Origin: Chamaea fasciata
Lineage: Eukaryota; Chordata; Aves; Passeriformes; Sylviidae
Direction: 5' to 3'
Assembly: GCA_029207755.1 (NCBI GenBank)
Contig: JARCOQ010000016.1
Location: forward strand, 6,248,501-6,312,500
DNA length: 64,000 bases
Shown here: positions 13,076-25,382 of the stretch, in pieces
How the letters are laid out: every line of letters starts with the position of its first letter
How positions within the stretch are numbered: position 1 is the first letter of the stretch
Made by a program: the position numbers and the translations under genes
Notes under the pieces: generated by a model
Seen by the model: only the letters and a program-made list of their open reading frames with translations
The model's database searches: none
What the model was told of the DNA's origin: nothing

Positions 13076-14939
13076 CCCTGCCTATCACGTCCCCTGCACT
13101 CTGCCCATTATTTTGTTTCCATTGGCACATCACTACTTTCAGTACTACCCCAAAACACTGGACGCATTTAAACCTCTGAAAGAGCACCCAACATCTGCTA
13201 TTAAACCAAATGAGAAAACCAGCTCCAGAAATAGCTATTTGTTCTCTCTCACAGTGAAGACTTTTTGCAGGAGTTTTAGTAATTCACAGCACAGGGTGGA
13301 CAATATTCAATCATGCATTAGAGAGTGCTTCACAGTTTATTAGCTGATGATGCTCACCGAAGCTGTGAATGGGAGAGACTTCCACCGCTGGCAAGAGATG
13401 ATTTCAAGCCTTCCCAGGAGCAAAGCCATTCTGCTCTTACTCGTGGAACTTTTTATAGTCAAATGCAGTTGCTGAGACTCATGGAAATGCTATTTTGACT
13501 CAGTGATAGTGTCCAAGATTATGTTACTTCCAGTTTCTTGTCTCCCTCTGCTCCCTGCACTGCGAAGTCTGTGCCCACAACACAAAAAGTCTGTAGCTCT
13601 GCAGTCAGACAGTCAAAATACAGGACTAACAAATGCCTCACCAAGTTCCTCCTATGTCTAAAGCCCCTGTCAAATAACTCCGTGGTGTAAGAGATGCTGA
13701 GATGGGCCAGGGCATCATACAGGTACTCTTTAGTTCTACTTTGGGATGCACAGACCAAACTCTAAATCCTGCAGACTGGCAGCGTGGCTGTCAGCAAGCC
13801 CTTCTGCCCATATAATGACTTCCTCACAGTCATCAGAACTCCATTCTCATCTCCAGAACTCCCATTTTTGTGACACTGTGCCCTGCCCCGAGGCGGGGTG
13901 GCTCAGAAAGGTCAGCCAAGGGCCCCGCGGGCGCTGAGCACAGCCTGCAGCGCACAGCCAGGAAAATGCACGGGCTTCAGCCAGCTGGGAGGAGAACACA
14001 ATGGCACTGCAACAGAGAAAGGCAAGGCTCTGCAGCATGCCACCTCACTTGTGTTTTTAATGGCAAAAGATTTCGGAGTTTGTTTTAGGGCTTTTGTTCC
14101 AAAGGAAATTAAGCTCTAAAAAGCCTCCACTCGCTACTTCTATTCAATCCTTTCCTCCTCCCCTGTTTACCCCCTTAATAGTGTTTTGAAGTGTTCGCTC
14201 TGCAAACGCATTGCTCTTGGCCTGAAAGCTCTCTGGATGCCAACTAGTCGAACCTTTCCCAAACCCTTCTCCCTGCTCTTTGTGCTCCTGCAGCAGGACC
14301 CAAAGGCACTCTGCTCAAGAATCACATCAGATGTTTCCTCTGAGCACTCTTCTGAGTGCCCCAGACCTCCTCTCACGGGATAGCAGGTTCTGCCCTGTTT
14401 TTATTGGCATATTTTTCATGTTTTACTTCATTGTCTGGTGTCCACTTTATGAAAACAATCCTTTAAAGATGCTCGTGCTGGAGTGGAAGGGAGCACTGGG
14501 TCAGCGTGGAGCATCAGCAGAGCAAGAGGGGGAAAAGGACTTTCGAACAACAGAACCGCAGGATTGTGACACAGATGTAAAGACAAGCAAACTTATTTCC
14601 CTGGAGCATGAAAGATGTTTGGAAACAGAGCCATCTCCTGGATAACCCGGCTTTCAATCATGTTATTCCAGCCTCTGGAGCTTTTATTTCCGTTGCAGGA
14701 GTCTGAGCTGCTAGTATGAACAAGGGAGGGTTATTTCCCTCAACCTTGTGCTGGGACTCCTGGCCAAGAGGCAAAGGCTTGATGTCTCCTAGCACAAGTG
14801 TCGCCAAGGCTGGAGGACACCAAAATCACCTCTGAGCAAGGAGACAGGAAAGGTAACATCTGTCTCAGCCCAAATGCAAAGTCTCCTCTCCTGATCCTGA
14901 ATTATTCATCACGTGCTAACTTCCAAGCCAGTTCAGTTT

Positions 14940-15000
14940 TCAATTTTTAAATATTTAATAATTGGGTATTAAATATTCATGCAATTTTATTAGAAATTTT
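14940..15000. promoter_or_regulatory. AT-rich block with 11-bp inverted repeat and POU-like word
   Basis: AATATTTAATA (14950-14960) and TATTAAATATT (14967-14977) form a perfect 11-bp inverted repeat with a 6-base spacer. It is followed directly by ATTCATGCAAT, which resembles a POU octamer half. It may be a regulatory element or simply AT-rich intron. Confidence 0.3.
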
Positions 15001-16593
15001 GGAAGATGGGCACTAAGGCTCTAATTGTAAAGTTCATCATTGGCACTGACTGCCTACTCAGAGAGACCTTCTGGCTACCTAGAAAGACAGAAGGAATAAC
15101 AGAAAAGCTAAAACAAGTATTTATGGACCTCTCTGACTCTAGATCACAGGAGAACAGAGACACCTACACCATTTGTTTTCAAAAATACATCACCTCTTTA
15201 TGAAAAAACTGAGAAACCTGCACTGGGAACATGCTAGTCAGCTGCAGTCTAAAGAGTTTTTAAGAGTTTAATTTCAGTGTCACAGAGAAAGATGTCCACC
15301 TCAGACAGCTGCAGTGGATCTGGCTGGTAAAAGGAGCCTCTGATTACAAGAAAAATATGCTGTAAGTCTTGATTGGGATTGGAGGCAGATGCAGGGACAA
15401 TTAGCTCAATATACCCCTAGAAAGAAACAGATTCCTCCCTTTTTCTGATGCCTTCTTCAGAGGGGACATCAGGAGGCATGGTCTCGCCTGAGCTGATCTA
15501 ATAACTTGGATTCATTAATTTTCCACGGCTGTTTCTCTCCATGTAGTTCCTGCAGACCATGTTTTCCTCCTTTTTAGTAGATGACATGTCTTTAACCCTG
15601 ATTGCTGCGGAGAGCCAGCCCATGTTCCTGTCCTCTCTATTATGAGCACACATTCTCCACTGGGATGGAAATTGTATGGTTTGCACAAAAGATGACACAA
15701 AAGGCCTGGAATTATATGCAAATGAATGGATCCATTCCTCACTTCTTACCATCAAAAGTCTGACTTTCCAACAACTGCATGGGGTAATTTCTGCACCAGC
15801 TTTCAAACAAAGGGCATCTCTGTGTTATTAACATCTCACTGTGGCGAGCATTTTGTCACCTTTCACAAAAATTATCTGAAAAGACACTAGCAATTATTCC
15901 CAAGGAGATTATTGGGTGGCTATGTCCCAGCAAAGCAGCTGGAAGCTCAAGAGACATAATATGCACCAGGAAAACTACTTTCCCAAGTCAAGAGAGCATG
16001 GACAAGATTCAAAAATGCACTAATTGGAAACAAACAAAAAACTAGAAGTCATGCTTGTTTCCTTCAGTTTTGTCATCTTTGTATCAACATTAGGAGCACA
16101 TCTTCAAAAGAAAACTAAAAGTTCCTGATTACGACATGAGATAACAAGACATTAACTCTGGAGACTTATCTTGGGAAGAAGCTTGGTATTTATACTAAAA
16201 CACACAGAAGAAGAATGACTCCAGCACCAGTTCCAGCTGCAGAAATCCAGCTGATTTCTAGGTCTTGTATATTTGGGTTTTCCAAGAATTTTAAACACCA
16301 AGGACTGGACAAATGCAAGACAGCCAAGTGTTCTCTTCCTGGGATTGTTGTGTAACTCCTGGTTATTTCTTACAATACAACCCAAGAATCAGCATTTGCT
16401 TGGCTAATGTTCATGAATGAAGTAGGGCAAAGAGCAGAAGTCCTGTAGAATTCCAAGGAAGCAATTACTCATGGCTCTTGACAGAAATGAGTAAGTAGGG
16501 TCCCTGCCTGTGCAAGAAAGACCAAGAGATTCAGTCACAAAAATTTTTTCAGGGAAGTCCTGGGTGTCCTTTGAGGACAGGCCATTTCCAGCT

Positions 16594-16720
16594 ATATAGA
16601 ATCACTGAATGGTTGGGATTGTAAGGGACCTTAAAGATCATCTTGTTCCACACAGGGAGGCCACTCACTGGATCAGGTTGCTCAGAGGCCCATCCAACCT
16701 GGCCTAGGGGATTTAGGGGG
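16594..16720 (-). mobile_element. CR1 LINE 3' end fragment, minus orientation
   Basis: The plus strand reads the reverse complement of a CR1 3' end: 'atagaatcactgaatggttg', then 'aagggaccttaaagatcatc', 'gatcaggttgctcagaggcc' and 'catccaacctggcctagg'. Similarity fades after about 16720. It is a short, degenerate, 5'-truncated copy, opposite in orientation to the CR1 at 25.1-25.4 kb. Confidence 0.88.
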
Positions 16721-19164
16721 AGTTAAATCCCATTAAGTGATGCTCCAGCAGCTGCTAATTCCACATTCTGACCAGAAAACACACCCAAGAAACCAGGGAT
16801 GTAACCCTGGGATCGTAACCTAGGGATGTCAAATTTATATTCAAAAACCACCACCAACAAAAAAGCAAGTCTGACCTCTGAGATAAAAGTGGAAATCTCT
16901 TACCCAGTGAAATACTTTTGCTACTGCTGAACCACCTCATTACCATCAGCTCTGTGAGAAATTCCTCTTGTTACTTTGATGGAAATTCTTCTAAACACCG
17001 ACACCCATGATTAGAGATCTCTTTAGAGCCAGAGAAGCACAAGAAAATCTGAGCAAGTCTCCCGTTTGATGGTGGGAAAGAAGAACACACTATTGCTGCA
17101 CTTTTGGGTGCATACTGTCGACAACTCTAAGCTCAGACTTCTCATAGAACCTATAAACATATTGAAAAAATTATGAGCTCTGCTTGTTTCAAGCGCAAGC
17201 AACATCCATAGAGCACATAATGGTCCAAAATGGAGCACTTTAGTGTGTTCATTTCTTCACTGATGTTTTTAAAAGTCTCTCTGCATCACCTAGGAGATAT
17301 TGTCCAGAGTCAGACTTCATGTTGCTGCAACACATCCACACAGGACATTCCACAAGCCCACAGGCAGTATGTGAAGTAATACAGCTGAGGACAGAATAGA
17401 TCCATGAGGAGATAAGGACATGCAGTGACTTTGCAAAGTTAGTTTAAAGGGTAATTCATAATAAGTAATTTTAAAAAAAAGGTGGAGAAAAAAATTTCAG
17501 AGGGAGAATGCGGAAAAGATTTCGAGACTGAGTCAACCACTCTGATATCTAAAAAAATAATTAAAATAATTAAATAGTGGGGTTTGGAAGAATGAGAAAA
17601 CAGAGATGGACAAATGCAGTCAGCCCACAGCCATCCACAAGGCTGTATGGACCTACCTGCTCAAGACAACATCTCCTGTGGTTTCAACAAGGCCAGTGCA
17701 AATAAAGGATTAAGTCAAATCATCCAGGAGGATAAAATTAATACCACTTTTAATCTTATCCGCTGAGGAAGTGCGATGGAGGAATAAACAGTAGTAGTGA
17801 GTGATTTCACACCTTCACATTTGAGTTTCCTTAAGCAAGGTGGGCAGGACCATGTGGGAAGAACTCGAATCACAAAAGAATACTTGTGGATAGATCTACT
17901 AAGACAGAAGTCCTGTCTTTTTTCCTGAGAAAGACATTTTGTTGGCCTATAAGCCTTTTTGTGGCAGCAGAAAAACCCCACACGCAAATCAAAGAATCTG
18001 CAGAAGGCTCAGAATGTCTCTTCCAAGGAAGGCGACTGAAAGAGTCAAGCAAAGAAACTTGATAGCTTGAGAGTTAAAACCAGAGCTTTTGGCATAATTT
18101 TGACTGCAAATAATAATAAAACACTCTGACAGCAAGGGTTTGGATGGAGAAAAAGGGTGAGGGAAGTAGAAACATATTCTTAATTAAAATCTCATTTAGC
18201 AATTTTATTTTTTTAATGTGCTTAAAAATTCCACCGAGGTCACCATTCTGGAGAGATGACAAACTCCTGGGATAAAGGCTGGAAAATCCTGGTAGTCGTG
18301 TCACATTTAGCAAGTCAAAGATATGTTTGTATAAGGCTGTAGAGGGCTAAATCCATTTTACATGCCGTATGTATTATTAATTTCTGACAGTGGGCTTAGA
18401 AAAACCTAATTCTCTGGAATACGAGCTCCCTTTGAGCAGAGGGAAGCCTTTTCAAAACTCATCTTTTATTGACTGAATCATTTTTGAGTCAATCTGTCTG
18501 CTTTCGGCAAGACAAGAGTTTTAAATCTTCTCTCTTTTTTTCCTCCTTTTTGAGTCGTGGCAAGTCTATTAAAACCTGCTAATGTATGCAGCAAGGCCTC
18601 TGATTTGAAATGTAATGAATTCTTCAGATAGTGGCAGATTAGGGGGAGAAGATGATAGAAACAGCCAGAGCTGCCAAAAAAAGAACTCTCCAGAAAAAGA
18701 GGAGGAGAAGGGTGAGTGGGAACGAGAAAGATTAACCCTTTTTATCCAGAAGAAAAAAATATTTAAGCTCCATTAATAGAATCGGTTAAAAAAGCAGAAC
18801 TGGAAGAGGCAGAGCATCTTCAGGCTTGCCTGCGGCTGAATGAGACAGAGAATAAATGAATCTTTCCTCCTAGAGTGTCTTGTAAGATTAGGTAATTCCC
18901 TTAGTGAAAAATGAATAACTTAGAGAAAATTAGCTCCATCCATATAAATAAGCCTTCATATTCCAAACTCGTCACCCAGAGCTTCCCAGGCGAATGCCCT
19001 GAAACATTTCTGCTGTTGTGTAACAGATGGTTTCCTCCTCCCCCCTTCCTTGGGTTTGTTCCAACCGCAGTATCTTTCAGGTGATCTTGTTTTAGCACAA
19101 AAATGAGCATTTTGGGTGTAAATCATCAATCCTGTTAGTGAAAGGAGGCTTGGCAGTTTTATTG

Positions 19165-19325
19165 TCTTTGGCATCTTTGAAGTGCTGGACAAACCTTATG
19201 GAGTCACACAAATGAGAGATTAGCACTGTCTCCATTTTACAGATAGAGGAGCTAAAGAAAAGAAAGTCAAGGATACTACTTAATTCAACAGCACAGATCT
19301 GGTGACAGCCCTGAGAACACAGAAT
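19165..19325 (+). mobile_element. MIR-like SINE remnant
   Basis: The segment 'tgaagtgctggacaaacc', then 'ctccattttacagatagagg' and 'agctaaagaaaagaaagtc', with 'acagcacagatctggtgaca' further on, has the word order of an ancient MIR-like SINE core. The match is weaker away from the ttttacaga block, so the limits are approximate. Confidence 0.5.
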
Positions 19326-21070
19326 CTGCTGAATCACGGCACAGACCTGGAATATCTTCCTGTTTAACAGGAAAATTCATAGCTCAGCCTTGAATTGGAT
19401 GGCTTTAAAAAATAAAATTAGCTCCATAATAAAGTTCTAATGAAACAAGACCTTAGAGAGAAGAGTCTGATGGAGCACAGGTGACCCAGTGGATTATAAT
19501 GAAAATTAAGCTCAGCAGAACTGATGCAGGTGAGTAAATGTGCGAGATTGAGAAACGAGTTTTGTCAGCCCAATGTCCCTTTGCTAATGACAGGCATTGA
19601 AATGTTTTAACAATTGAGAAATCCCAAATAACAGAGGCAAAATCCTTCAATTTAACATGAAGAAGAGATGTGTAAGTCCATGCATGTCCTGAAGGAGAGA
19701 CTGTCTTTCCCTACAGATGCAAGGCATTCAATCCTCTATGACACAACTCAAACTACCAAAAGGCAAGAAGTTTTAAGAGCAAAGTTAGCACAAAACCTTT
19801 GCAGTGGGATACAGGACACAGGTAAAACTCTTATCTTGGAGGCCAGCAAGCCATGGGAGTTAGCTTGGCTTTTCAAATTGCTTCCAGGTACTGTCTGCAT
19901 TTGCTGGCAGAAACACATTTTCTTCCGCCCTGGACACAAACAATGGCTGCTTGCTTGAGCCCACATCTCCTAAACTCCATCAGTCCATTGATGTGATTAT
20001 CACCAACTGGGAAGCTGCCCCTTCCTACCTGTCTGTTTGCTTCCAAGCCTGATGTGAGTGCTGCAGAGCTCACAGATGAGAATTTTTACATTTCCACATA
20101 TTAGTGCTTTTGGGGAGAAGAGGTTGTGCTTGCTTTCATGTACGTAGACACAATCCTGACCTTTAGCTGGGTCCCAGCCCTGTGATTCAATAGCTGGCAC
20201 TCGCTTCCTGAATCAGTAATGAGCTAAAGGTTATGGCAGGGAGCACGCTGCGCTCTGGATATAACATTTTTCAGAGAAGATAAGAGACTCAGACCTGCAA
20301 TGTTACAGAAGAGGTAAAACATTTTTCCTGGCAGAGCATTTTTTATTTGGGGCCGAGGGCGCAACCCAGGACTGTGGCATCAGTCCTGTACAAATGCCAT
20401 TGGGTAACCACGTTGTGCCTCCTCCACTTTCAGGTTAAAAAGAGACTTCTCACTCTCTGCCATCGGGATGGTCCCTGTGTGGCACAAAGCAGTTGCTGTA
20501 CCTCACACCAGCCATGGATGCATGTTAGTGGTGGATGAAGCAATCCCCACGCAGATTTCCTGTTGCTGTGAAGTTTGCAGAGCACTTTGGGAATCCCAAG
20601 AGACCAACACACTCATTGCAGCAAGCTCCACCACACCAAATGTAGTAGCAGCCTCAAAGAACAGCCTGCTTCAGAATGTCACTATTTTTCTTTTCTTAAC
20701 TTCATCTTGAATTCCCCCTGCACAGCCTCTACATCCCTTCTTCCTGCCTTGTTGGGAAGATCCTCTTGGCTTTCCGACATTGCTTGAACTCCTCCATCTG
20801 TCTCCTGAGAACTCTCCACCAAACACTGGCTTAGTGCAGGACTATCCTGTTTGGAATAAGATCAGTCAAAAAATCGAGATCTCCCGTGCTTAGTCACCAA
20901 AGAGATTATTTTGGTATAGAAAAAAAGTACAGCACTGAGGTAACCTTGACTCTTGCTTTCCAATGATCCATCCCACATCAGGGAGAAAGTGCACAGAGAA
21001 TCCTGATCTCTTGCACTGCAGCCTCCCACAAGAAGGATTCACTTCAGGTTTAGGTTTGGAGAACATTTTA

Positions 21071-21091
21071 CTGCTGCTGCTGCTGCTGCTG
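21071..21091 (+). repeat. (CTG)7 trinucleotide repeat
   Basis: Seven perfect CTG units in intronic DNA; on the transcribed strand this reads CAG. Confidence 0.95.
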
Positions 21092-22619
21092 TGGACTCTT
21101 CCCACTGAGGTCAATGACACCAAATGCCATGGAGACCATGCTGCTGGCATGAGCAGGTCAGCCAATACAGGTCAGAGAGTCTTAGGAAAAGCGTATGTTG
21201 AGGAAAGGAAAAAATGGTACACACAAAAGATCTGCGTGCGTGGGATTTGCAAGCAACAAGAAACAGATTTATCCAACTCGGCTAAATCAGTGAATTAGCT
21301 CTGTGCTCGAAGAAAAAGTTATCCTGAAAGGCTGTGCTATTCAGTAGCTCACTTTACATCTGAGAAAAGTCTGCAAAAATCCTCCTGCATTATCTCTAGC
21401 CTTTTAGATTTCTTCTTTTCATCTGAGGCTTAGAGTGGGGATTACCCATTAAGGTGCAGTGGCCAAATCACATTCAATCTATTCTCTGTAAAAAGAAGAA
21501 AAAGCTTTGGTCTCTCCTGTCCTCTTCCATCTCATTCACTTCCTGTGTCCACATCCAAAGCATTTACCTCCAACTTTCCATGGGCGAATTCAATAGGTGA
21601 ATAGGTTCTGAATACCAAGAGGACACAACTAAATAACAGTTCGCACATCTCAATCCTACAGGCTGCATCCTACTTCTCCAGCACCACAGAACGAGGGTTC
21701 ATTTAAAATCTTCACGTGTTTCTCAACCCAATAACCAGACAGCTGGCAATTTCCAGCCAGCACTGACCAGTTTTGACCTGCAGAGTTTCCACAGTATCAC
21801 CCCCCTGGTTGCGATCAGGGGTGGAACAGTGGCAGCAGCACGGGCAGGTTGGGATCACACCATCTGGGCCCAACCACACCAAAACATCTGCAGGGGCTTC
21901 ACATCTGGCCACCCCCACACTTGACCTGGCAGCACGAGCAGATGTGTTCAGCAAGGAATGATGTGACCAGGAGACCCAGCCCTGAGCTGTGCCAGCTCTG
22001 CCCCTTCCCCTGCTCCTGCAGCCCCAGCGGGACCATTACCAAATGGAGTTAAACAAAGGACTTAATAAGTACAGCTGGAGAGAGGTAATAAAAGCAAAAG
22101 ACAACTAGAAAAATACCTTTGCAAGCAGGTGAGGCACGTAACTACAGGCAACTAAAATGCTTTTACCACGTTGAGTTTTTATAGAAATGTGTTTGCTTTT
22201 CCTCAACCATAGAAGTCAAAGACTGTAAACATCTGCTTGTTCATGCTGTCTCTCTCCCACAATGTTTTGATTTAGATATTTTCCTGTAATGTCTGCAACT
22301 TAAACACATTAGAATTGTGCCAAGGCTTCAGTAACAAACAGTAAAAGGGATTGAACATATTAGAAAAGTGAAAAGCTAATAAACCCAAAGCCATTTAAAC
22401 AAACTGACAAGAGCCCTGGCATCACTCTGAAGCATTCCAAAGCAGAATTTCCTGAGCTGAAATTACCTTGAATGCATCTTTCCAGTAAAACTGAAATTAC
22501 CTCCCTTTCAGCATGAGACCTATTGAAGTACTTGACCCTTTGGACATTATAATCTTCTTGGCAGCATTATCAACAGTTGCTTCAGAAGCTGGTGAGCTGG
22601 AAGCCCAGCATGACTTGTT

Positions 22620-22700
22620 TGTCATGGTTTAACCCCAGCCAGCAACTAAATGCCACACAGCCACTCGTTCATTCCCTCTCACCATCTACAGGACTCTCGC
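22620..22700 (+). mobile_element. Endogenous retrovirus LTR edge (partial)
   Basis: The sequence starting TGTCATGGTTTAACCCCAGC and continuing through 'agcaactaaatgccacacag' and 'ccactcgttcattccctctc' resembles the 5' edge of a widespread avian endogenous-retrovirus LTR family. Only about 80 bases are recognisable. No internal retroviral genes, primer-binding site or second LTR are visible nearby, so this is a decayed fragment with no coding capacity. Confidence 0.7.
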
Positions 22701-22756
22701 TGAGGTTTATTCTGCTGCTCCGTTAATTGTATTTATTTGTATTTGGATTCCAAGAC

Positions 22757-22768
22757 AAAAAAAAAAAA
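22757..22768 (+). repeat. Poly-A run near the LTR edge
   Basis: Twelve A bases about 60 bases after the recognised LTR fragment. A further A-rich patch lies at 22913-22956. Confidence 0.88.
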
Positions 22769-24454
22769 GTCAATTATGGCTTACTAGGAATTACAAAGAA
22801 CTTGTGCAATTGGGCTTCTGATTTGGTTATCAATCCAAAAAGACATTCTGTACTAAGAAATAAAAGATAAAACCATAAAGCAAGGTTTGCATGACTTGCA
22901 GCTCCTCAGATTAGAAAAAAAACCCAAAAAACAACAAGCAAACAAAAAAATTAAAGAAAACCTAAAGAGATTTTTATTAATGCTTTAGATGACTTAGAAA
23001 AAAAGTCACTTAATCATAACATTGTAAACAAGGAAGTTCTACAGCAGTATTTAAAAATATCCAAAACTGTTTCAGGAGCCCCATTGATTTGAATTAGGCA
23101 GCTGCATAATCACAGGGGCTGCAATTTTAATGAACATTTCAACAGGAAATGTAGAGCTGATTATATATATCAAAACAGGAAAGATCCAAATGCTGCAGCA
23201 ACTCTTTTTTTGTTGTTGTTTTGTTTATTACCTCAGTGTGCAGATCCAAACCAACTCCAGAACTAATACAGAACTTACCTGACAGCCCCTCTCTCCTTGG
23301 ATCCCAATGCTTCTGGCTGCAGCTCTGATCTTACTGTCTTGATACATATCATTAGGCACAGCATTTTGAAAAATAATTAGTGATTCAATCAGATTTTACA
23401 CTGGATCAAGTGGCTGGAAACTTCAATGCTGTGCTGCAGTTTTCCCTTAAAATACTTTAGGGCATGTTATATATACTTAATTAGATAATGTTTATACAGT
23501 GCTTTGAAGAAATAAGGAACTCTGTAAGGGCTGGGTCACATTTTCAGAAAGGAAAAGAGCAATGTTGAGAAAGCACAGGCAGAGAGGGAGAACAAAGCTC
23601 TCAAGAGCTGAACACCACCTTGCTTTCAGAAAGGTTTCAGGACATTTGAGAAAAAAAAAATGTCAGCAGCTTCCAACATCCAGGCACTAAGAAAGAAACA
23701 GAAGTTGTGAAACAAGGGATGCTGCAGAGGCAGTGCAGTGACAGTGCTGCTGATACCAAAGAGAGAACAGTGGCACCAGTGGCACCAGAGTCACAAGGGC
23801 AGCAGCACCTCTCCAGAAAGAAAACTTTGCATATACCCGAGCCCCGGGCATTATTATTACCCTCTTAACAGCAATTTGCAACATAAGGACTCAGACAGAG
23901 TTGCAGGCCTTGATAAAATGCATTCCACTCCTGTGAACACTGTTATTCATAAGAGTGGGAACTAATGGAATAAAAGTATCTGGCTGCTTATTATTTTGAG
24001 GTGAGGGAAGCAGGGCTTTTTTGTTAAAGTTAGGGTGCTTTTGGGTTGCATGCTAAAATACACTGCAAAACACAAAAATGTCTCTTCCTAGGAGGAATAG
24101 GGAGCAGCACATGGCGTTCCCTTTACTGGCACCCAGAGCAAGCACCAGAGGGGATGCAGAGAACAGAAAGGGCCAGGTTCTGCTCTGGATCAGGATGAGG
24201 CACCACATAAATCCTTCATCCAAACCTCGATTAAAAGAGTTTGGAAAGCAACAAAGCAAGCTGTGGCTAAATCCACTCAGAATGAACAAGAGATGCTGCA
24301 TCCAGACATTTGGCTCCCTACAGGGCAAGAGGCACAGAGAGTGCTCCAAAGAGTTTCCAGTGAGCAATGAAAGCAAACAATGTATGCAGGGAGCTTTAAA
24401 AATGATTGCAAAGAGAGCCCTGAGCTTCTGTTCTGTGCGTTTTTGGGGTTTTTA

Positions 24455-24560
24455 TTTGCCTATAACTAAATTACATGATTTCTTTGCAAGTCTAATTAAG
24501 CAGTTAATTGATGCTGGTGCCCTTTAGCATCTGGCATTTAAGATTAAGTAAATAATGGAG
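24455..24560. promoter_or_regulatory. Candidate enhancer: TAATTA-rich block
   Basis: The block carries AAATTACATGATTTC, TCTAATTAAG, AGTTAATTGATG and AGATTAAG within about 100 bases of otherwise unique sequence. It has the look of a conserved homeodomain-bound element, but this is inference only. Confidence 0.25.
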
Positions 24561-25091
24561 AAAAGTGCATGCAGCACCCAGCAATAATTAAACACAGCAA
24601 GGGTTTGTTCCCCCACCCTCCCCCGTTCTAACCTGTTACATATAAATCTCCGAGGATAACTGTATTTAATAGTCTCAAATACACTTACATACCATATAAT
24701 GGATACTTGACAACAGTATTTTTCCTCCTAGAGATCATGGATAGTAGGTGTATCTTTGCTCTTAATCAGGGGATTTCATTTTATACCTCGCAATCAAGGG
24801 GAAGGAAAAGCTTCATTGTGACAACTCTACCCGACTGAAGAGCCTGTTATGGATCTTCATGGGAACATACTTTTAAATCCAGGACTGTGACTGCTGGCAT
24901 CATGCATTAAAGATTTGTGGTTAAATTTTTTCCCTTTTTCACATGCTTGGTCCTTCCTGATGGACCATTCACTGTTATTCATGTATTTCCTGAAGTCTGT
25001 GGAAATGCCGATCATGAAAAAGAAAGACTGAGTTATCTAAAATAAAACTCCAGGGAGACCTTAGTGCTGCCTTTTAGCTCTTAAAGGTGTT

Positions 25092-25382
25092 TTATAAGAA
25101 AGACATGGAGAGACCTTTCAGCAGGGTTTCTGCAATAGGTTTGAAACTAAACGAGGGTTGATTCAGACTAGATAAAAGGAAGAAGTTTTTTACAATGAGA
25201 ATGGTGAAACACTGGCAGAGGTTGCCCAAAGAGGTGGTGGGTGGAAGCATTTGAGGTCAGGCTGGACAGGGCTCTGAGCAACCTGACCTAGTTGAAGATG
25301 CCCCTGCTTATTGCAAAGGGTTGGACTAGATGACCTTTAAGGGTCTCTTCCAACCCAAACTAGAATATGATTCCATGATTTT
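25092..25382 (+). mobile_element. CR1 LINE 3' end fragment, plus orientation
   Basis: About 290 bases resemble the 3' end of avian CR1 non-LTR retrotransposons as I recall it. Recognisable parts in order are the 'ataagaaagacatggagaga' stretch, 'gaggttgcccaaagaggtgg', the 'ggctctgagcaacctgacct' block and 'ggactagatgacctttaagg'. The terminal part reads tcttccaacccaaac followed by an ATGATTCCATGATT tail. It is 5'-truncated and has small internal deletions and substitutions, so it is an old, inactive copy. Confidence 0.93.
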
